From assembly GCA_963794655.1 (NCBI GenBank), contig CAWCEV010000006.1:434001-498000 (forward strand): 64,000 nucleotides of DNA, in the 5' to 3' direction. Every line of letters starts with the position of its first letter. The stretch's first letter is position 1. The notes below the pieces were generated by a model. That model was not told the DNA's origin and searched no databases. It saw only the letters and a program-made list of their open reading frames with translations. The stretch is from Roseiarcus sp963794655 (GTDB taxonomy: Bacteria; Pseudomonadota; Alphaproteobacteria; Rhizobiales; Beijerinckiaceae). Below, piece after piece: positions 9,046 to 17,646 of the stretch. Position numbers and translations under genes: made by a program.

Positions 9046-10020
9046 ATGGAGGTCGTTTTCGACACCAGGACCTTAGCTGCCGGCAAGCGCCGCCAGGCTT
9101 GGCGTGACGCGATCTGTGAAATCTATCTGCAAGTCGACTGTCGGATCGACCCGGACGTCGAGTACGTGGGGCTCGTCCGGGAGGCCAGGCTGGGCGAGGT
9201 CACGATCACTGACGCGGTCATTTCGCCGCAAACCATACGGCGGGGAGACCGGCACATCGGCCGCTTCGGAAAGGATTGTTACTACTTAGGGATAGAGCAC
9301 ATAGGCGCGGTCGACATCCGCCAATCCGGAAGGTCATTCGTCCTGCGGCCGGGGAGGGGATCGCTATACTATGCCAACGAACCCTATGAGCTGCATAGCG
9401 ATGTCCGGTCGCGTCAATTCTGGATAGAGCTTCCGCGCGCGGCTTTTGATCGCCGGTTCGACTCCGGCCGTCCGCCGCAGCTCAAGAATTTTGATCTCAC
9501 CCGCGGGCTTGGGCGCATCGCCGCCGAATTTTGCTCGACCCTCGCTATCGAAAGTGGCGGCCTGGACGAGGCGGCGAGATCGAAGCTAGGCGAACAGTTC
9601 ATGGATCTCATTGCGCTCGCGCTGTATTCCGAACCTGACCGTCAATCATCGGACGAACAGAGCGTCCAGCTTGCGCGCCTGCGCTCGGTCAAGGCGTATA
9701 TTGAAGCCAATCTACGAGATCCAAATCTGTCCCTCACTACGATTGCTCGGCAGAACGGTATATCCCTACGCTACCTCCATCATCTTTTCCGGCTTGTGGG
9801 CATGTCGGCTTCGGAATGGTTGCGGCTCCGGCGATTGCAAAGATGCCACGAGCTTCTGACCGCGCCGCAGCATGCCCAGCAATCGATCACGGAAATCGCC
9901 TATTCCATGGGATTCAGCAGTTCGTCCCATTTTAGCAATCTCTTTCGGGCGCAATTCAATATGCGTCCTTCGGACGTAAGAGGTGCGGCCGCCTCGAATG
10001 CACCAGTTGGCGCTGCGTAA
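9046..10020 (+). CDS. AraC-family transcriptional regulator
   Basis: DNA-binding regulator of 324 residues. The N-terminal part (about 1-190) resembles the AraC-binding-like sensor domain found in many alphaproteobacterial members. The C-terminal about 100 residues hold two helix-turn-helix motifs: LSLTTIARQNGISLRYLHHLF and ITEIAYSMGFSSSSHFSNLFR with the usual following FNMRPSDVR. I chose the ATG at 9046, preceded by GAGAGAGGA; an in-frame ATG at 8941 is the main alternative. It faces the importer operon at 8713-167 and is the natural candidate for its activator. Downstream of its stop the DNA is degraded mobile-element sequence. Confidence 0.88.
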   Translation: MEVVFDTRTLAAGKRRQAWRDAICEIYLQVDCRIDPDVEYVGLVREARLGEVTITDAVISPQTIRRGDRHIGRFGKDCYYLGIEHIGAVDIRQSGRSFVLRPGRGSLYYANEPYELHSDVRSRQFWIELPRAAFDRRFDSGRPPQLKNFDLTRGLGRIAAEFCSTLAIESGGLDEAARSKLGEQFMDLIALALYSEPDRQSSDEQSVQLARLRSVKAYIEANLRDPNLSLTTIARQNGISLRYLHHLFRLVGMSASEWLRLRRLQRCHELLTAPQHAQQSITEIAYSMGFSSSSHFSNLFRAQFNMRPSDVRGAAASNAPVGAA

Positions 10021-10087
10021 TCCACGGATTGTGGTGCAGCAGGGTGCCTAATAGCGCCCCGACGTCATCGACGCCGCTTGATCTGAT

Positions 10088-11031
10088 TCATCGTATGGGA
10101 ACGTCCCATTTGGCGCCAAGGAGACTGTTGAGCTTCGCAGCCGCGATGACGAAGGCGAGCGACAGGATCATCCGGATGGACCTTTCGCTCTTGCGCTCTC
10201 GTGTGGCGAGGGTCGCAATCGAAGCGTCAGGATCAGACAGGATCTAGTCGAGCCACCGATGGGCTTCACAAAATGCTCCCTCGAACACCTCGCGAGCCCG
10301 GGAGCGCATCGCGCGGCCGGGCTGCGGAACGTTCGTGCCGGCCGGTTGCACCAGCCCGCATCTGCGACGAAAAGAGTGCGGCGCCCAGGGGAGGCGGATC
10401 CGGCGGCTCTGTTCCTCGACGTCCGGAGCCTCTGTCAGGACGGTCTCGATCGTCCTCTCGCGGATCGTCACCCGCTCGATGGTTGCGGCAATGTCGGCGT
10501 CGGTCAAGCGGAGGTCGCTGGTCTCCACCCTTGATTGGGTATGTGTTGAGACGTCGCGGCGCTTGGTTAGGCTACGACCTGACGTCGCCTGCTCGAGGAA
10601 ACCAGCGAGACGCTGCTTAATCGCTCCGACGACGAACTCCCGATCAGCGAGGACGAGATCCGCGCTATCGCGCCAGCATCCTGGGCTCGACCGCTCGGCG
10701 CCGCGCGCGACACATAGTAGCGCCAGCGGCGCGATCCCTTGGCGGCAAAGCTCGCCCCCGTCCGATTTCGGGAATCGTCAAAGAGCTTGCCGGCGAGGAA
10801 GGAATGCCTGACGCCGCCTGCGGACGCATTTGCGCCGGCGCGAAAGGCCGCAGACAAGATGCTGGCCGCCGGGCTAGTCAGTGAGATCCGCGCGCGCGTT
10901 AAACTTGATGGACATGATCTGTGACCGGGGCCGGCCAGTCCAGCCCCCTCACTGACGCAAGCCCCGGATCCGATGGATCCCGAGCCAGGGCGTGGCCTGC
11001 GCACCCTTGCCGCGCGGCCGAATACACACAT
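10088..11031 (-). pseudogene. Degraded large serine recombinase (C-terminal half)
   Basis: Read on the minus strand, several frames join into the C-terminal half of a large serine recombinase. There is a zinc-ribbon-like stretch HSFLAGKLFDDSRNRTG, then RRWRYYVSRA, a linker ADREFVVGAIKQRLAGFLEQA in another frame, IERVTIRERTIETVL and SRRIRLPWAPHSFRRR. After an in-frame TAG at 10244 the reading continues DASIATLATRERKSERSIRM and ILSLAF. At least one frameshift (near 10620-10680) and one nonsense codon break it, and I cannot trace the catalytic N-terminal domain upstream of about 11030. It is a dead integrase/recombinase bordering the catabolic cluster. The other open frames across 10029-11340 look like shadows. 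Confidence 0.7.
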
Positions 11032-11309
11032 GCTCTGTTCCGAAGCGAACGCCAGTCCGTTCTCGCGTCCGGGGAATTTTTCCTATCGAGACGATGTCCT
11101 TCCAGTCCGGCGATGGCAAACGCGGGACAACTCGCAGACGTAAAGAGGCCCAGCCGCGATGGCCAAGGCACGGAAGGAGAATGCTTGCTTCGCGCCGGGC
11201 GGCGAGCCTCGTCTTTGGCGTCAAGACGTTCGAGGGCAGGGGCCGGCGGGGCTTGAGGCGGCCGCGGGTGGTCCGCGCCGTGACGCTTGACGCGTTGGAA
11301 GCGAGACGA

Positions 11310-11329
11310 TTACCTTCCAAGGAAGGTCA
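11310..11329. promoter_or_regulatory. Palindromic operator 1 (ACCTTCC-AA-GGAAGGT)
   Basis: Perfect 7-bp arms at 11312-11318 and 11321-11327 with an AA centre, the first of seven related sites in the catabolic region. A TTGACG (11287-11292) lies about 18 bp upstream, so the left arm would cover the -10 region of a promoter reading toward the oxidase gene at 11460. Confidence 0.75.
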
Positions 11330-11358
11330 ACTTGGAGCCTCGAATCGGGAGGAGGAAC

Positions 11359-11451
11359 ATGCTGTCTCCTGGCGAGCACGGGCACTCAACGCGCTCCTCG
11401 GGGTCTTGGGTCGCTTTTCCTGCCGTCTCTCGCGTCCGATATCGCTTGTGA
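11359..11451 (+). CDS. Putative 30-codon leader ORF coupled to the hydroxy-acid oxidase gene
   Basis: An ATG at 11359 follows an excellent ribosome site (GGGAGGAGGAAC) 32 bp after operator 1. The frame (MLSPGEHGHS...) runs 30 codons and stops at TGA 11449-11451. That stop overlaps an in-frame GTG (11448) and lies 8 bp before the ATG (11460) of the oxidase. The best ribosome site of the transcript therefore does not belong to the enzyme. Either this is a short translated leader that couples translation, or the start of the oxidase gene has been shifted out of frame by an indel. The peptide has no recognisable similarity. Confidence 0.4.
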   Translation: MLSPGEHGHSTRSSGSWVAFPAVSRVRYRL

Positions 11452-11459
11452 CGGGTGGG

Positions 11460-12632
11460 ATGCTTTTTCCGCGGAGATTGGAGCGTTGCGCTACGATCGC
11501 CGACCTCAGGCGAATCGCGGAGCAGCGGCTGCCGCGTCCGCTGTTCGACTTTGTGGATGGCGGGGCGGGCTCCGAGGAAACGCTGCGCGACAACGAACGG
11601 GCGTTTCGTGGCCTCAAGCTTGCGCCCCGATACGCGGTCGACGTCAGTCGCCGAGTCAGCGGGATCGATCTCCTCGGCGTCCGGGCTTCGCTCCCGCTCG
11701 CGCTCGCGCCGGTCGGCTTCGCCGGCCTCCTTTGGCCGGACGGCGAGGCGGCGGCGGCCAGGGTGGCGGCGGAGACCGGATTGGCCTTCTGCCTGTCCAC
11801 CAACTCGAACGTTTCCCTTGAGGAGGTGGCGCGGGCCGCCGGCGATTGCGAGCGGTGGTTTCAACTGTATTTCCTAAAGGACCGGGAATGGATGAGCGGC
11901 CTCGTCGACCGAGCGCGGCAGGCGGGCTATCGCGGTCTCTGCGTGACGATCGACCTTCCGGTGGCCGGTCGTCGCGCGCGCGACATTCGAAACGGTTTCA
12001 GCGTCCCGATTCGGTTCAGTCTTTCGAACGCTGCGCATCTCGCCTCCCGGCCCGGCTGGCTGTTCGGCGCCGCCCGCCGGCATGTCCGGATCGGCAACTT
12101 TGAGGGCTCGACCCGGGTAGGCGGTTTTGCAAGTATCGCCGAGCACGTCGCAAGTCTGTTCGACGCGTCCGGCGACTGGGACGATGTCGCAAGACTTCGC
12201 GAACAATGGCGCGGCCCCTTCCTCATCAAGGGAATCCTTCATCCCGACGACGCCGTGAAGGCGCTCGCCATCGGCGCGGATGCGATTGTCGTGTCGAACC
12301 ATGGCGCGCGGCAGTTGGAGGATGCGCCGGCTTCGCTCGATGCTCTTCCCGTCGTCAAGCGGGCGGTTGGCGGGCGCATCCCGATCCTAGTCGACGGCGG
12401 GGTCCGGCGCGGGGTCGACATCGTGAAGGCGCTGGCGCTTGGCGCGTCCGGCTGCCTGATCGGGCGGGCGTATGCCTATGGGCTTGCCGCCGGAGGCGGG
12501 GCGGGCGTTGCGAAGGCGCTCAGCATCCTCGCGCAGGAATTCGACACCGCGCTTGCGCTGCTCGGCGTGAATTCTCCAAGTGAGCTCGGCGAGCAGCACC
12601 TTTGGAATTCGAAGATCAGGAGCCCGACATGA
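11460..12632 (+). CDS. FMN-dependent alpha-hydroxy-acid oxidase/dehydrogenase (LldD/glycolate-oxidase family)
   Basis: Protein of about 390 residues of the FMN-linked (S)-2-hydroxy-acid oxidase family. Family features in order: RPLFDFVDGGAGSEETLRDNE near the N-terminus, APVGFAGLLWPDGE, FQLYFLKD, VTIDLPVAGRRARDIRNGF, the catalytic Lys and His region LIKGILHPDDA and VVSNHGARQLE, and the phosphate-binding ILVDGGVRRGVDIVKALALGA. It oxidises a 2-hydroxyacid to the 2-oxoacid. The start is taken as ATG 11460 (GTG 11448 possible); the frame extends upstream to 10992 without similarity. It is the first enzyme gene after operator 1 and overlaps the next gene by ATGA. Confidence 0.9.
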   Translation: MLFPRRLERCATIADLRRIAEQRLPRPLFDFVDGGAGSEETLRDNERAFRGLKLAPRYAVDVSRRVSGIDLLGVRASLPLALAPVGFAGLLWPDGEAAAARVAAETGLAFCLSTNSNVSLEEVARAAGDCERWFQLYFLKDREWMSGLVDRARQAGYRGLCVTIDLPVAGRRARDIRNGFSVPIRFSLSNAAHLASRPGWLFGAARRHVRIGNFEGSTRVGGFASIAEHVASLFDASGDWDDVARLREQWRGPFLIKGILHPDDAVKALAIGADAIVVSNHGARQLEDAPASLDALPVVKRAVGGRIPILVDGGVRRGVDIVKALALGASGCLIGRAYAYGLAAGGGAGVAKALSILAQEFDTALALLGVNSPSELGEQHLWNSKIRSPT

Positions 12633-13498
12633 CCTGGAGCCTGCGATACGCAGCTCATCTGGGCTTTCGGTCCCTTGACATTCCGCTGTTTCCGGCAAGC
12701 GCCGGGTCCGTGGACCCGATTGCTCAGATCGAATTTGCGGCGTCGCTCGGATTTGCTGGCGTCCAGGATCCCTGGTTCGCGACCCGTGCGACAGCCCAGC
12801 AGGACGCAATCGCCGGGGCGATTTTCGAGCGAGGCTTGGCCGCGGGAGGGATCGTTTGCGGCTCGCGCGAGGAGATCCGGTCGCCGCTTTGGAACGACGA
12901 TTCCGACGAGGCCCGGGCGCGGCTGGAAAGCGCTTTGCGGCGAGCGATCGACGCAGCCCGACAGCTCGGCGCGAAGCAGGTGGCGGTTCTCACGGCGCAA
13001 GACCCTGATCGTCCGCGGGAACGCCAGATCGAAATCTTCACCGACGCCTTGCGCCGGGCAGCCAGCGTCGCGGAAGCCTATGGCCTGGTTCTTTGCCTCG
13101 AACCGACCAATGCGCGAACGCTGCCAGGCATGCTGCTGACGCATTTCGACGAAGGCTGCTCGATCGTCCGCGCGGTCGGGAGCAGGGCGGTGCGCATGAT
13201 CTTCGACACCGCTCACATTCAGAGCATGGACGGCGACCTTCTCGGGCGCTTCGAGCGCGAGCGCGACCTCATCGAGATCGTGCAGATCGCGAACCATCCG
13301 GGCCGAACGGAGCCGGAGATTGGCGAGATCAACATAGCCGCCATCCTTCATGCGGTGCGCTCCTCCGGCTACGGCGGCCTGGTTGAGCTGGAGCACCTGT
13401 GGTCCTCGCCAGGCGAAGCCGCCGAGCGAAGAGGGATCGATTGGCTCCGATCGTTCGAGGCAAAGATCTCGAAATCCGATCAAGGAGAGCAAGAGTGA
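12629..13498 (+). CDS. Xylose-isomerase-like TIM barrel (hydroxypyruvate isomerase / sugar-phosphate epimerase family)
   Basis: Protein of 289 residues of the AP_endonuc_2/COG3622 type. Visible family points are RYAAHLGFRSLDIPLF at the N-terminus, the metal-site glutamates in LCLEPTNARTLPG and VELEHLW, and the Asp-His pair in MIFDTAHIQSMDGD. Members isomerise hydroxypyruvate/tartronate semialdehyde or epimerise keto-sugars with a divalent metal. The ATG at 12629 overlaps the oxidase stop (ATGA), so translation is probably coupled. The pairing with an alpha-hydroxy-acid oxidase suggests processing of a small hydroxy- or keto-acid, but the substrate is unknown. Confidence 0.8.
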   Translation: MTWSLRYAAHLGFRSLDIPLFPASAGSVDPIAQIEFAASLGFAGVQDPWFATRATAQQDAIAGAIFERGLAAGGIVCGSREEIRSPLWNDDSDEARARLESALRRAIDAARQLGAKQVAVLTAQDPDRPRERQIEIFTDALRRAASVAEAYGLVLCLEPTNARTLPGMLLTHFDEGCSIVRAVGSRAVRMIFDTAHIQSMDGDLLGRFERERDLIEIVQIANHPGRTEPEIGEINIAAILHAVRSSGYGGLVELEHLWSSPGEAAERRGIDWLRSFEAKISKSDQGEQE

Positions 13499-14250
13499 AA
13501 CTCAAAGATAAGGCCGCAATCGTCACCGGCGCTGCGACCGGCATCGGCCTCGCGATCGCCCTAAAGTTCGCGCAGGAGGGCGCGAAAGTCGTGATCGCCG
13601 ATATCCGAGAGCCGCAACGCGGCGTGAAAGCCCTGGGCGAGAAGGGGTTCGAAGCGTTGGCTGTCGAGGCCGACGTCGCCTCCGAAGAGGGCGTGGATCG
13701 CGTTGTGCGCGCCACGATTGACGCCTATGGAACGGTCGATATTCTGGTGAACAACGCCGCTATCGCCTCCGGCCTTGTTCTGCGACCTTTCGAGAAAATC
13801 TCGAGGGGCGAATTCGAGCGGATGTTGGCGGTGAATACGATCGGTCCATTCCTGTGCATCAGGGCGGTGGCGCCGATCATGCGCGCCAAGAAATGGGGCC
13901 GCATCATCAACATGACGTCGGGGACGGCGTTCAAGGGCGCTCCTTTCATGACCGACTATGTCGCGAGCAAGGGCGCGGTCATGACGATGACGCGTTCGCT
14001 TGCGCGCGAACTGGGCCCCGATTTCGTGACGGTGAACGCGGTCTCTCCGGGCTACACGCTGAGCGAGGGCAATCTCGCAAACACCGACTTTCTCGCCGTA
14101 TATCGCAAGGCCGCGATCGAAACGCGAGCCTTGCCGCGCGACGCGTGGCCCGACGACATTTCTGGGGCAGTCGCGTTCCTCGCCAGCGACGACGCAGCCT
14201 TCGTCACCGGGCAAATCATCGCAGCAGACGGAGGTTCTGTCTATCACTGA
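13495..14250 (+). CDS. Short-chain dehydrogenase/reductase
   Basis: Classical SDR of 251 residues: nucleotide-binding TGAATGIG near residue 12, an acidic residue ending the second strand (VVIADIREP, pointing to NAD rather than NADP), NNAAIAS, the catalytic Ser in NMTSGTAF, Tyr and Lys in DYVASKGAV, and a C-terminal FVTGQIIAADGG. The GTG at 13495 overlaps the previous stop (GTGA), making this the third gene of the operon behind operator 1. It would oxidise or reduce an alcohol/ketone intermediate in the cytoplasm. A weak GC-rich hairpin follows (14268-14285) before the next promoter. Confidence 0.9.
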   Translation: MKLKDKAAIVTGAATGIGLAIALKFAQEGAKVVIADIREPQRGVKALGEKGFEALAVEADVASEEGVDRVVRATIDAYGTVDILVNNAAIASGLVLRPFEKISRGEFERMLAVNTIGPFLCIRAVAPIMRAKKWGRIINMTSGTAFKGAPFMTDYVASKGAVMTMTRSLARELGPDFVTVNAVSPGYTLSEGNLANTDFLAVYRKAAIETRALPRDAWPDDISGAVAFLASDDAAFVTGQIIAADGGSVYH

Positions 14251-14424
14251 CGCCCGCCAGGCGCCGGGCCTACGGCCGGCTTCCGCCCGCCCGCGCATTC
14301 GTTTGCGAGCAAGCGATTTCAAAGACTTGACTGCGGAATCATGCAACATTCGGCAGGGCGGCGCCTGTCCCGTCCCGGTCAAGCTCCCGCGCCAGCCATC
14401 GCGTGCCTTCGTGGCGCTTTGGAC

Positions 14425-14463
14425 TTGACTGTGGGCGTGATTCCTATATCTTCCAAGGAAGAT
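14425..14463 (+). promoter_or_regulatory. Promoter with palindromic operator 2 (ATCTTCC-AA-GGAAGAT)
   Basis: Perfect arms at 14448-14454 and 14457-14463 around AA. TTGACT at 14425-14430 is followed after 16 bp by TATCTT (14447-14452), so the left arm of the palindrome forms the -10 element. A repressor bound here would block RNA polymerase. The first Rieske oxygenase starts 22 bp downstream. Confidence 0.78.
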
Positions 14464-14485
14464 CAAACGCAGCGAGGAAAACGCC

Positions 14486-15778
14486 ATGCTCACCCACGAG
14501 GAGAATGAGACCCTTTGCCGGGTGGGGCCAGACACCAAAATGGGCAAGGTGATGCGGCGGTACTGGCACCCGGTCGCCGTTTCCGAACAGCTTCCAAAGC
14601 CCGATTGTGACCCGCTGAGGGTGAGCCTGCTTGGCCAGAATTTCGTGGCGTTCCGCGACACCGAGGGCCGCGTCGGTGTGCTCAACGAACTCTGCATGCA
14701 TCGCGGCGCGTCGCTTGCTCTCGGTCGCACCGAGAACAACGGGATTCGCTGCCTCTATCATGGCTGGAAATTCGGCGTGGACGGCACGATCCAGGAAACG
14801 CCAAATCATTCCGATCCCCGCGTCCGCGAGCGCATGAAGGCGCCCTGCTATCCCGTGCGCGAGGAAGGCGGAATGATCTGGACCTATATCGGTGACAAGA
14901 AGAAGGTCCCGCCTTTCCGACGTCACAGCTTCATGAGCGCGAAGCCGATCAACCGCACGGTGATCCGCGTCAATGTCGACTGCAATTACCTCCAGCTCTG
15001 GGAAGGGGGCGTCGACAGCTCGCACGTCGGCATCCTCCACAGCAACGTCGCGCGGCCGGGCTGGATGGACAAGGATTTCGTGCGCGCCAAGGACACGGAG
15101 AATCCCGCCAATCTCGCGATCGACGACAACGCGCCGACCCTTGAGGTCGAAGACACCGACTATGGCTTTCACTACGCGGCGTCGAGGCGTGCGCCGGGAG
15201 CGAGCGGCGCCTTGGAGGTGAGGAACATTCGCGTTGTGCCGGCGATGATGCCCTATGTTCGCATCATTCCGGCGCCGAGCTTCTTCTTCCACGTTTTCGA
15301 AGTTCCGGATAGTGACGTCCGAACGAGCACCTACATCACGATTCATGGCTATGCGCCGGTCGATCGCGAGAAAATCATCAACCTGCTCGGCCTGGACGAC
15401 CCCCGCTACTGGAATCCAAAAACCTGCGATTTCACCGCCGGCTGGGGGGACCGCTTCGGCCAGAACCGTGAGGCGATGAAGCGCGACTGGGGCGGCCTTG
15501 GCGGCGTCGAGAAAGAAGACGCGATCATCTCGCTCTCGATGGGCCCGATCTTCGACCGCAGCCAGGAGCATCTGGTCGCGGCCGATCAGGCGGTCGTTCG
15601 ACTCCGTCGGCGGCTTCTCGACTGCGTGAAGATGGTCGAGGCCGGCGAGGAGCCGCTCGGCGCCACGAGGGAGGATCTAACCGATATCTCCTGCACGTCC
15701 GATGCGCCGCTCGATCAGCCCTGGCAGAAAGTGGGCCACCGCTACGAACTGCCGCCGAGCGCTCAGGCCGCGGAATAA
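14486..15778 (+). CDS. Rieske [2Fe-2S] aromatic-ring-type oxygenase, alpha subunit (phthalate dioxygenase-like)
   Basis: Oxygenase of 430 residues. The Rieske cluster ligands are Cys70-x-His72 and Cys89-x2-His92 (LCMHRG, RCLYHGW). The mononuclear iron site is Asp177-x2-His180-x4-His185 with a later acidic ligand in KEDAIISLSMGP. The N-terminal pattern CRVGPDTKMG...RRYWHPV is shared with the oxygenases at 22595 and 28481. It hydroxylates or dealkylates an organic substrate with O2 and electrons from the reductase encoded 16 bp downstream. A GCGAGGAAAACGCC leader precedes the ATG. Family members act on phthalates, aromatic ethers and alicyclic acids; the substrate here cannot be read. Confidence 0.92.
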   Translation: MLTHEENETLCRVGPDTKMGKVMRRYWHPVAVSEQLPKPDCDPLRVSLLGQNFVAFRDTEGRVGVLNELCMHRGASLALGRTENNGIRCLYHGWKFGVDGTIQETPNHSDPRVRERMKAPCYPVREEGGMIWTYIGDKKKVPPFRRHSFMSAKPINRTVIRVNVDCNYLQLWEGGVDSSHVGILHSNVARPGWMDKDFVRAKDTENPANLAIDDNAPTLEVEDTDYGFHYAASRRAPGASGALEVRNIRVVPAMMPYVRIIPAPSFFFHVFEVPDSDVRTSTYITIHGYAPVDREKIINLLGLDDPRYWNPKTCDFTAGWGDRFGQNREAMKRDWGGLGGVEKEDAIISLSMGPIFDRSQEHLVAADQAVVRLRRRLLDCVKMVEAGEEPLGATREDLTDISCTSDAPLDQPWQKVGHRYELPPSAQAAE

Positions 15779-15794
15779 CGCGGAACACGGAAGA

Positions 15795-16772
15795 ATGGTG
15801 ACCGTGCAGCCTGACGGAGCGCAGAAGGTCTACCTGCACGCGGTCACGCATCTCGCGCGCGATACATGTGCGTTCGAGTTCCGCCCGGTTGGCGAGGCGG
15901 CTCTTGCGCCGTTTACGGCAGGCGCGCATGTCGAGCTCATTCTGCCGAACGGCGTTCGTCGCTCCTACTCCCTCTGCAATCCTCAGGGGGAGACTCATCG
16001 CTATGTCGTCGGGGTAAAGAAGGCGTCGCCGAGCCGCGGCGCGTCCTCCTATCTGCACGAGACGCTGCGCGTTGGGACCGAGATCAGCATCGCCCCGCCG
16101 CGCAACAACTTTCCGCTGGTCGAGACCGCGCCGCATTCGGTGCTGGTCGCCGGCGGCATCGGCATCACGCCGATCTGGGGAATGATCCAGCGTCTGAACG
16201 CGATCGACGCGTCGTTCGAGCTTCACTACGCATCGCGGACGCGCGGCGAGGCCGCTTTCCTCAAAGATTTAGAAAGCCTCGGCGCCGATCCGTCGCGGCT
16301 GAGGCTCACCTTCGATCACGAGCCGGGAGGAAAGATGCTCGATCTTCCCTCGATCGTCGCGGCAGCGCCTCCGGACGCGCATTTCTACGCGTGCGGGCCC
16401 GCGCCGATGCTCCAAGCGTTCGAAGAGGCTGTTCTCAATGTTCCCGGAGGCCACGCGCATCTCGAGCGGTTCGAGGGCGTGAAGGACGCGGCGGAGAAAC
16501 AAGCGGACGGATTTGAGGTCGTGCTGGCGCGGTCGGGAATCACGCTCGCCGTCCCGCCAGGCAAGCCGATCCTCGACGTTCTGCTCGACGAAGGAATCGA
16601 CGTGCCGTTTTCCTGCATGGAGGGCGTCTGCGGGTCATGCAAGGTCGGTGTGCTGGAGGGCGTTCCGGACCATCGGGACCTGGTGCTGACCGACGAGGAA
16701 CGCGCCTCCAACAAGGCCATCATGGTGTGCTGCTCGGGCGCCAAGACCGAACGCCTCGTTATCGATTTATGA
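15795..16772 (+). CDS. PDR/VanB-type oxidoreductase (FMN, NAD and plant-type ferredoxin domains)
   Basis: Reductase of 325 residues for the Rieske oxygenase. Flavin-binding RRSYSLCN lies near residue 55-62, the NAD-binding GGIGITPIWGM near 120-130 and YACGPAPML near 198-206. A C-terminal [2Fe-2S] ferredoxin domain has ligands Cys274, Cys279, Cys282 and Cys312. The order FMN-NAD-ferredoxin is that of phthalate dioxygenase reductase. It is the only such reductase in the window, so it probably serves all three Rieske oxygenases. ATG 15795 was chosen as the family N-terminus; the frame upstream is a shadow of the oxygenase gene. Confidence 0.93.
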   Translation: MVTVQPDGAQKVYLHAVTHLARDTCAFEFRPVGEAALAPFTAGAHVELILPNGVRRSYSLCNPQGETHRYVVGVKKASPSRGASSYLHETLRVGTEISIAPPRNNFPLVETAPHSVLVAGGIGITPIWGMIQRLNAIDASFELHYASRTRGEAAFLKDLESLGADPSRLRLTFDHEPGGKMLDLPSIVAAAPPDAHFYACGPAPMLQAFEEAVLNVPGGHAHLERFEGVKDAAEKQADGFEVVLARSGITLAVPPGKPILDVLLDEGIDVPFSCMEGVCGSCKVGVLEGVPDHRDLVLTDEERASNKAIMVCCSGAKTERLVIDL

Positions 16773-16815
16773 CGAAGCGATTTGAACCGAGCGCCAACGA
16801 ATTGCGGAGGAAGAG

Positions 16816-17640
16816 ATGCCAACCCCTGAGCGCAGCACGGTCGCGGATTACAGGAATCCGGCCCGCCTGGACGGGCGCGGATTCGTGGTGCTTGGCGCAG
16901 GACAGGGAATAGGCCGGCAGTCAGCTCACGCGCTCGCCCAGAGCGGCGCGAGGGTCCTTTGCGTCGATCGTGAAATCGATCTCGCCAAAGCCGTGGCTAA
17001 GGAGATTGGCGGCGAGCCGATCCAGGCTGACGTCACCACGCGCGCGGGGGCGGAGGCCGTGTTCGACAAGGCGCGTGCTCGATTTGGCGATGGGCTGGCG
17101 GGAGTGGTCGACATTGTCGGCATCGCGGATGTGCGAAAGCTCGCGGACATCGACGACGCGGCTTGGGACCGGAATTTCGACATGGTGCTGCGCCACGCTT
17201 ATCTCGCGGTGCAGATCGGCAGCCGCTCGATGCCGCGCGGAGGAACGATGGTGTTCGTGAGCTCGCTTGCGGCTTCACGCGGGGTAGAGAATCAGGTTGC
17301 CTATGGCGTCGCCAAAGCGGGGCTTGACCAGCTGGTGCGGAGCGCGGCGACGGAGCTCGGGCCGCGCAACATTCGCATCAACGCGGTTGCACCCGGATTT
17401 GTGCGCACGCCACGTCTGCTGGCGGCGCTCAACGAGACCTTCTGGAACGGTCTCAACGATTATATTCCGCTTCGGCGTGCGGCGGAGCCGAGCGACATCG
17501 CCAAAGCCATTCTGTTCTTTGCATCCGAGATGTCGTCCTGCATCACGGGAACTGTTCTGCCGATTGACGGCGGCATCGCCAATGTCGCCGACCTGCCTTC
17601 CATCCCGCTCGGTCCCGGCGCAGTCAAGAAGGCGTCGTAA
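16816..17640 (+). CDS. Short-chain dehydrogenase/reductase
   Basis: SDR of 274 residues with a slightly long N-terminus. The cofactor site is GAGQGIGRQ (about residues 27-35), followed by LCVDRE (acidic end of strand 2, NAD preference), FVSSLAAS with the catalytic Ser, and AYGVAKAG with Tyr and Lys. ITGTVLPIDGG is near the C-terminus. The usual NNAG motif is replaced by VDIVGIAD, a deviation. It follows the reductase gene by 43 bp with GCGGAGGAAGAG before the ATG and belongs to the operon from operator 2, acting presumably on the oxygenase product. Confidence 0.88.
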   Translation: MPTPERSTVADYRNPARLDGRGFVVLGAGQGIGRQSAHALAQSGARVLCVDREIDLAKAVAKEIGGEPIQADVTTRAGAEAVFDKARARFGDGLAGVVDIVGIADVRKLADIDDAAWDRNFDMVLRHAYLAVQIGSRSMPRGGTMVFVSSLAASRGVENQVAYGVAKAGLDQLVRSAATELGPRNIRINAVAPGFVRTPRLLAALNETFWNGLNDYIPLRRAAEPSDIAKAILFFASEMSSCITGTVLPIDGGIANVADLPSIPLGPGAVKKAS

Positions 17641-17646
17641 GGTCCG

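Noticed and set aside
10029..11340. Several plus- and minus-strand frames of 60-150 codons
   Set aside because: They have no family features, odd composition and mutual overlap; the recombinase pseudogene on the minus strand explains most of the stretch.
14268..14285. GCCGG/CCGGC stem after the SDR gene as an intrinsic terminator
   Set aside because: The stem is 5 bp without a T run; too weak to list as a separate feature.
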